Shown here in pieces: positions 54,973 through 58,655 of a stretch of DNA of 58,655 bases. The notes beneath the pieces were generated by a model that did no database searches, was not told the origin of the DNA, and worked only from the letters and a program-made list of their open reading frames with translations. The stretch is taken from assembly GCA_964455095.1 (NCBI GenBank), contig CAYVUV010000238.1:1-58655 (forward strand). The letters are read 5' to 3'. Origin of the DNA: CAYVUV01 sp964455095 (GTDB lineage: Bacteria > Desulfobacterota > Binatia > HRBIN30 > CADEER01). A program made the translations under genes and the position numbers. Each line of letters begins with the position of its first letter. The first letter of the stretch is position 1.

Positions 54973-55116
54973 GCGACGGGGTGTGAGGCGCATGGCGGGG
55001 GGTCGCTGGCAACCCGCCCGGCGCTGAGACACCATACGTGGTGGTTTCCAGGGCAGTCGCGAGGCGCCCGAGGCGGGCGCGCAGGCGCGACGAGGTGTGG
55101 CGGGGAGGTGGATGGT

Positions 55117-55611
55117 ATGCCCCACCGAGCTTTTATCGGCATCGGGTCCAACTTGGGGGACCGGCGGGCCAATTGTCGCGAGGCGCGCAAGAGTATCCAG
55201 GAGTTGCCGCACACCCGAGTCGTGAAGGAATCCTCGATCTACGAGAGCGAGCCGCACGGCGATGCCAAAACCTGGTTCGCCAACAGCGTCGTCGAGGTCG
55301 AGACCGAGCTCGCGGCCAACGAGCTGCTCAAGCGGCTGCTGGCCATCGAAACGACCATGGGCCGCAAGCGCGTCAGCGGCAAGCGCTGGGGGTCGCGCAT
55401 CATCGATCTCGATATCCTCTTCTTCGACAACGAGATCATCGCCAAGCGCAACTTGAAGGTCCCCCACCCCGAGCTGGCCAAACGGCGCTTCGTCCTCATC
55501 CCGCTCAGCGAGCTGGCCCCGCAGCTCATCCACCCCGGCCTCAACCAGTCGGTCTCCGAGATGCTGGCCACCGTGAAGGACCACAAGAAGGTCCAGCTCA
55601 TGGCCATGTGA
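55117..55611 (+). CDS. folK: 2-amino-4-hydroxy-6-hydroxymethyldihydropteridine diphosphokinase
   Basis: A 164-residue HPPK of folate synthesis, which transfers pyrophosphate from ATP to 6-hydroxymethyldihydropterin. It has AFIGIGSNLGDR, WFANSVVEVET, the signature RWGSRIIDLDILFF and VPHPELAKRRFVLIPLSELAP. The start is set at 55117 by the GGGGAGGTGG site upstream and the family's usual N-terminus. Confidence 0.95.
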   Translation: MPHRAFIGIGSNLGDRRANCREARKSIQELPHTRVVKESSIYESEPHGDAKTWFANSVVEVETELAANELLKRLLAIETTMGRKRVSGKRWGSRIIDLDILFFDNEIIAKRNLKVPHPELAKRRFVLIPLSELAPQLIHPGLNQSVSEMLATVKDHKKVQLMAM

Positions 55612-55753
55612 AGGGGCAGTTTTCTCGCCACATCACCAAATTCCGTCCATCCTGACGCCACATTCTCGACTCTGATCCCACGGCTCGCCCGGCCTGGCCT
55701 TGCGAGCGCCATGCGATTCGCCACGGGCACGACTTCTGCTCAGTCAGGGAAGC

Positions 55754-55843
55754 GTGACTGAGAACAATCCCCTCTGGTGGCCCGTAGCCGCAGTCGCCGC
55801 AGGTCTGGTGGCGCTCCTGGCTTCGATTCCCGTCCTCGGCTGA
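55754..55843 (+). CDS. 29-residue membrane peptide (putative small protein)
   Basis: GTG start with AGGGA 4 nt upstream and a TGA stop. The product has a short polar start (VTENNPLWWP) and one hydrophobic helix of 17-18 residues, then stops. It ends 9 nt before the convergent TusA-like gene. The ribosome-binding site, the membrane-helix composition and the lack of any other feature make it a plausible small protein, but it could be chance. Confidence 0.4.
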   Translation: MTENNPLWWPVAAVAAGLVALLASIPVLG

Positions 55844-55852
55844 CCGCTCGCC

Positions 55853-56077
55853 TCACACGGTGATCGTCAGCCGCCAGGCGGCCCCGTCCTCGACCGGGTC
55901 GCCGACCGCGTAGCCCTCCGCCTCGGCCGCGCGCGGGATGTCGCGCAAGCCCTTCGGGTCGTCGAGTAGCAGGGTCAACTGGTCGCCGCGCGTTAACCCC
56001 TCCAGACGCACCTTCGCCCTGGCCCAGCTGAGCGGACACGGCACCCCGCGCAGATCGAGCCCCGTAGTCGCCCCCAT
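55853..56077 (-). CDS. TusA-family sulfurtransferase-like protein
   Basis: A 74-residue protein with the TusA/SirA fold: LDLRGVPCPLSWARAKVRLEGL, containing the Cys-Pro active-site pair at about residues 14-15, then GDQLTLLLDDPKGLRDIPRAAEAEGY. TusA proteins carry persulfide sulfur for tRNA thiolation, molybdenum cofactor or sulfur oxidation. The role here is unknown. The ATG at 56077 follows GAGGCG. It is divergent from the helicase. Confidence 0.85.
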   Translation of the reverse strand: MGATTGLDLRGVPCPLSWARAKVRLEGLTRGDQLTLLLDDPKGLRDIPRAAEAEGYAVGDPVEDGAAWRLTITV

Positions 56078-56143
56078 GGATTCGCCTCGATCGCGCATGC
56101 TACCTAGCTATAGCGCCCTTCGCCCGGGCGCGGAACGTCCCGC

Positions 56144-58138
56144 ATGTCCGATCCCGCCGATACCTATGTGCTGCGCCCCCTGGCGCGCCGCCCGGCCGAA
56201 TTTCGCCTCGACTACGCCGGGCTGCTCAACCCCGCGCAGCTCGAGGCGGCCACGGTGGTGCAGGGACCGGTCCTGGTCGTCGCCGGCGCCGGTAGCGGCA
56301 AGACCCGCACGCTCGTCTTCCGCGTCGCGCGCCTGGTCGAACAGGGCATCGACCCGCGCGCCATCCTGCTGCTGACCTTCACGCGCAAAGCGGCCTCCGA
56401 GATGCTGCGCCGCGCCAGCACCCTGCTCGACGGGCGCTGCGACCAGGTCGCCGGCGGCACGTTTCACTCCTTCGCCAACACGGTGCTGCGCCGCCACGGG
56501 GCCAGCCTCGGTCTGGCCAGCAGCTTCACGATTCTCGACCGCGGCGATGCCGAGGACATCGTCGGCCTGCTGCGCGCCCGCCTCGGCCTCGACAAAAAGG
56601 ACAAGCGCTTTCCGCGCAAGCAGACCATCGCTGAAATGTTCAGCATGGCGGTCAACAAGTCGCGCCGCCTCGCCGATCTGATCGAGGAGGAGTACGCGCA
56701 CCTCGCCGAGCACAGCGAGGATCTCGTCGCCTTGCGCGAGGCCTACGACGCCTACCGGGCCGAGAAGCAGCTGCTCGACTACGACGATCTGCTGACCAAG
56801 CTGCATCAGTTGCTGCGCGATGACGAGGCGGTGCGTCGCCAACTGTCGCGGCGCTACCAGTACATCATGGTCGACGAGTACCAGGACACCAACGCCCTGC
56901 AGGCGGCCATCGTGCGCCGGCTCGCCGCCGAGCACGACAACGTCATGGCCGTCGGCGACGACGCGCAGAGCATCTACGCCTTTCGCGGCGCCGACTTCCG
57001 CAACATCATGGATTTTCCCAGCCTCTTCCCCGGCGCGCGGGTGATCACCCTGGAGCAGAACTACCGCAGCACGCAGCCGATTCTCGACGTCACCAACACG
57101 CTCATCAGCCAGGCGCGCGAACGCTATACGAAGCAGCTGTTCACCGTGCGCACCCAGGGCGCCACGCCGCTGCTGGTCGCTGCGTACAACGAGAACTTTC
57201 AGTCGCGCTTCGTCTGCCAGCGCATCCTCGAGCTGCGCGAGGAGGGCGTGCCACTCGACGACATCGCCGTCCTCTTCCGCTCCAGCTTCCACTCCTTCGA
57301 TCTCGAGCTCGAGCTCACCCGCCACGACCTGCCGTTCATCAAGCGCGGTGGGTTCAAGTTCATCGAGACCGCCCACGTGAAAGACGCTCTCGCCCACCTG
57401 CGGGTCCTCGCCAACCCGCGCGACGCCGTGTCGTGGTTTCGCCTGCTGCTGTTGATCGAGGGCGTCGGCCCGCGCAGCGCCGAGGACCTCATCGCGCAGA
57501 TTCTCACCGAGCCCGACGTCCCTGCCCTGCTCGAGGCGCTGCCGCCGCGTTCGTACTCGGCCGATCTGCGCGCCCTGGCCGGCCTCTTCCGCCGCCTCGG
57601 CGACGGCACGCCGTCACCGGCGGAGCAGTTGGCCGAGGTGCTGCGCTATTACGAGCCCATCCTCAAGCGTGTGCACCGCGACGACTACCCCAAGCGGCTG
57701 AAGGACCTCGAGCACTTCGTCACCATCACCGCGCGCTACGAATCCCTCCAGGAGCTACTCACCGACATGGCCCTCGATCCGCCGAGCGACAGCGTCGGCG
57801 ACGTGCTCGCCACCGACAGCGACGACGAAGGGCTCCTGACGCTGTCGACCGTGCACTCGGCCAAGGGCCTCGAGTGGCACACGGTGTTCATCATCTGGGC
57901 CGTCGACGGCAAGTTCCCCTCCCTCTACAGCGTCAACGACCCTGATGCGCTGGAAGAAGAGCGGCGCCTGATGTACGTCGCCGCCACCCGCGCCAAGGAG
58001 CACCTCTACGTCTCCTACCCGATCAACATGTACGACCGCGGAGCCGGCATGGTGCTGTCGAAGGCGTCGCGCTTTCTCGACGACATTCCGCGCGCCCTGC
58101 TGCGCCCGATGCAGCTCATCGAGGCGACGGAGGGGTGA
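56144..58138 (+). CDS. UvrD/Rep-family ATP-dependent DNA helicase
   Basis: A 664-residue superfamily 1A 3'-5' helicase. The Q motif is NPAQLEAA, motif I VVAGAGSGKTRTL, Ia LTFTRKAASEM, II MVDEYQDTN, III AVGDDAQSIYAFRGA, IV LEQNYRST, V TVHSAKGLEW and VI RRLMYVAATRAKEHL. It is shorter than E. coli UvrD and lacks its C-terminal extension, and is nearer to the Rep/PcrA size class. It may work in repair or replication restart. Its exact subfamily is not settled. Confidence 0.92.
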   Translation: MSDPADTYVLRPLARRPAEFRLDYAGLLNPAQLEAATVVQGPVLVVAGAGSGKTRTLVFRVARLVEQGIDPRAILLLTFTRKAASEMLRRASTLLDGRCDQVAGGTFHSFANTVLRRHGASLGLASSFTILDRGDAEDIVGLLRARLGLDKKDKRFPRKQTIAEMFSMAVNKSRRLADLIEEEYAHLAEHSEDLVALREAYDAYRAEKQLLDYDDLLTKLHQLLRDDEAVRRQLSRRYQYIMVDEYQDTNALQAAIVRRLAAEHDNVMAVGDDAQSIYAFRGADFRNIMDFPSLFPGARVITLEQNYRSTQPILDVTNTLISQARERYTKQLFTVRTQGATPLLVAAYNENFQSRFVCQRILELREEGVPLDDIAVLFRSSFHSFDLELELTRHDLPFIKRGGFKFIETAHVKDALAHLRVLANPRDAVSWFRLLLLIEGVGPRSAEDLIAQILTEPDVPALLEALPPRSYSADLRALAGLFRRLGDGTPSPAEQLAEVLRYYEPILKRVHRDDYPKRLKDLEHFVTITARYESLQELLTDMALDPPSDSVGDVLATDSDDEGLLTLSTVHSAKGLEWHTVFIIWAVDGKFPSLYSVNDPDALEEERRLMYVAATRAKEHLYVSYPINMYDRGAGMVLSKASRFLDDIPRALLRPMQLIEATEG

Positions 58139-58150
58139 GCTCGGGCGCGG

Positions 58151-58567
58151 CTACTGCCAGCCGATCGTCTCGTAGCCGCGCTCGCGCAGGCAGCGCTCGA
58201 CGAAGTTCTTGAAGATCGGTGTGGGCTCGGAGGCGTTGAAGACGTTGTGCAACAGCCCGGCCGTCGCTCCGGTCGCGGCCCCTGCCGCCGCGCCTTTGCC
58301 TGCATCGCCGTAGATCGCGCCGCCGACTCCACCGATCGCCGCGCCGCTGGCGGCTCCGATGGCTGTGTCGCGCGCGACCTCCTTGCCCTGGCCGCCCGAG
58401 TCGACATACTGCTGGGCCTTCGCGACGCAATCGTCGATATCGGCTTGAGATGTACCCTTCTCGACCTGCGCGTTCGGGTACAGCACGGGTCGTTGTGCCC
58501 CGCATCCCGTACCGAAGAATACGAGAGCCCCCAGAACCAGCGCGCTGCGATATCTCATGGCATCCAT
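58151..58567 (-). CDS. glycine-zipper lipoprotein
   Basis: A 138-residue protein. The lipobox is FFGTGC (Cys at about 22). The middle (residues 66-106) is a glycine zipper (AIGAASGAAIGGVGGAIYG...AAAGAATGATAGLL), as in outer-membrane lipoproteins of the OmpA-YmgG/SlyB type. The C-terminal FKNFVERCLRERGYETIGW is a short conserved tail that such proteins often carry. It probably sits in the outer membrane. The start at 58567 has GGGGG close upstream; an ATG at 58558 is also possible. The last 88 nt of the window hold nothing I can identify. Confidence 0.82.
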   Translation of the reverse strand: MDAMRYRSALVLGALVFFGTGCGAQRPVLYPNAQVEKGTSQADIDDCVAKAQQYVDSGGQGKEVARDTAIGAASGAAIGGVGGAIYGDAGKGAAAGAATGATAGLLHNVFNASEPTPIFKNFVERCLRERGYETIGWQ

Positions 58568-58655
58568 TCTACCCCCGCTGTCTCACCCCGTCGAGTGGGA
58601 CCGTGTCACTTTCCGTCCAGCCAGGTGGCGACATGTTCCTGCGGCGACCGCGTCA

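Noticed and set aside
58568..58655. Possible insertion-sequence edge at the right end
   Set aside because: The 88 nt show no terminal repeat or coding frame that can be supported within the window.

Overview
The window is about 58.7 kb of very GC-rich bacterial chromosome, densely packed with about 50 protein-coding genes. I see no rRNA, tRNA, prophage, transposase or CRISPR array. Several traits suggest a free-living Gram-negative soil or sediment bacterium of the deltaproteobacterial / Candidatus Binatota type. These are secreted proteins with 'TPTP' linkers, dockerin-like CxGDCNxDGxVxVDEL calcium-loop modules, a stand-alone amidohydrolase_2 gene, a thiolase-DUF35 pair, an alginate-export-type outer-membrane barrel, and the LL-diaminopimelate aminotransferase route to lysine. 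The taxonomic placement is inference from gene content only.

Layout. 0.2-3.1 kb: a PEP-synthase-like phosphotransferase split into a swivel-His protein and an ATP-grasp protein fused to a cyclic-nucleotide-binding domain. This resembles the alpha/beta subunits of phenylphosphate synthase. 3.2-8.3 kb: amidohydrolase, HU, aldehyde dehydrogenase and arginine decarboxylase (speA). 8.4-17.4 kb: secreted subtilase, dgt, a TPR membrane protein, a bifunctional nuclease, a CoxE-type VWA protein with its MoxR ATPase, an NRDE protein and a coiled-coil lipoprotein. 17.4-23.2 kb: three secreted repeat proteins on the minus strand. 23.5-27.3 kb: a tight metallopeptidase / methyltransferase / exonuclease / uvrB operon. 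28.3-34.7 kb: mdh-sucC, an enoyl-CoA hydratase, and a thiolase-DUF35 operon joined by 4-nt overlaps. 34.8-41.9 kb: xerC-hslV-hslU followed by argB-argD-argF-argG. 42-48.8 kb: two GT-C-like membrane proteins, a dockerin-bearing serine-hydrolase-like protein and an outer-membrane barrel. 49-53.7 kb: argH, an LptM-position lipoprotein, dapF, dapA and dapB, with dapL convergent. 54.8-58.6 kb: folK, a 29-residue membrane peptide, a TusA-like protein, a UvrD/Rep-type helicase and a glycine-zipper lipoprotein.

The most striking locus is 19.06-23.16 kb. One gene encodes a secreted bacterial lysyl oxidase that keeps the three copper-binding histidines and the lysine and tyrosine that form the LTQ cofactor. 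The next gene encodes a secreted protein of twenty 20-residue Pro/Thr-rich repeats with lysine at fixed positions (about 38 Lys). The two proteins share a previously unnamed (to me) Cys-bracketed domain, present three times in the oxidase and once in the repeat protein. Both genes also carry the same 13-nt leader motif. The oxidase's own Pro/Thr linker has similar composition but no lysine at all. I propose an enzyme-substrate pair for a cross-linked extracellular matrix, analogous to animal LOX/elastin. Next downstream is a third secreted protein with seven 12-cysteine modules and a dockerin-like tail.

Biosynthetic genes are organised by pathway. Arginine genes are split between an argBDFG block and argH, which lies with the dap genes. 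Lysine/peptidoglycan precursors would be made by dapA, dapB, dapL and dapF. Many operons are joined by ATGA/GTGA 4-nt stop-start overlaps. Several kinds of dispersed inverted repeats sit between genes, including two copies of a roughly 120-bp element.
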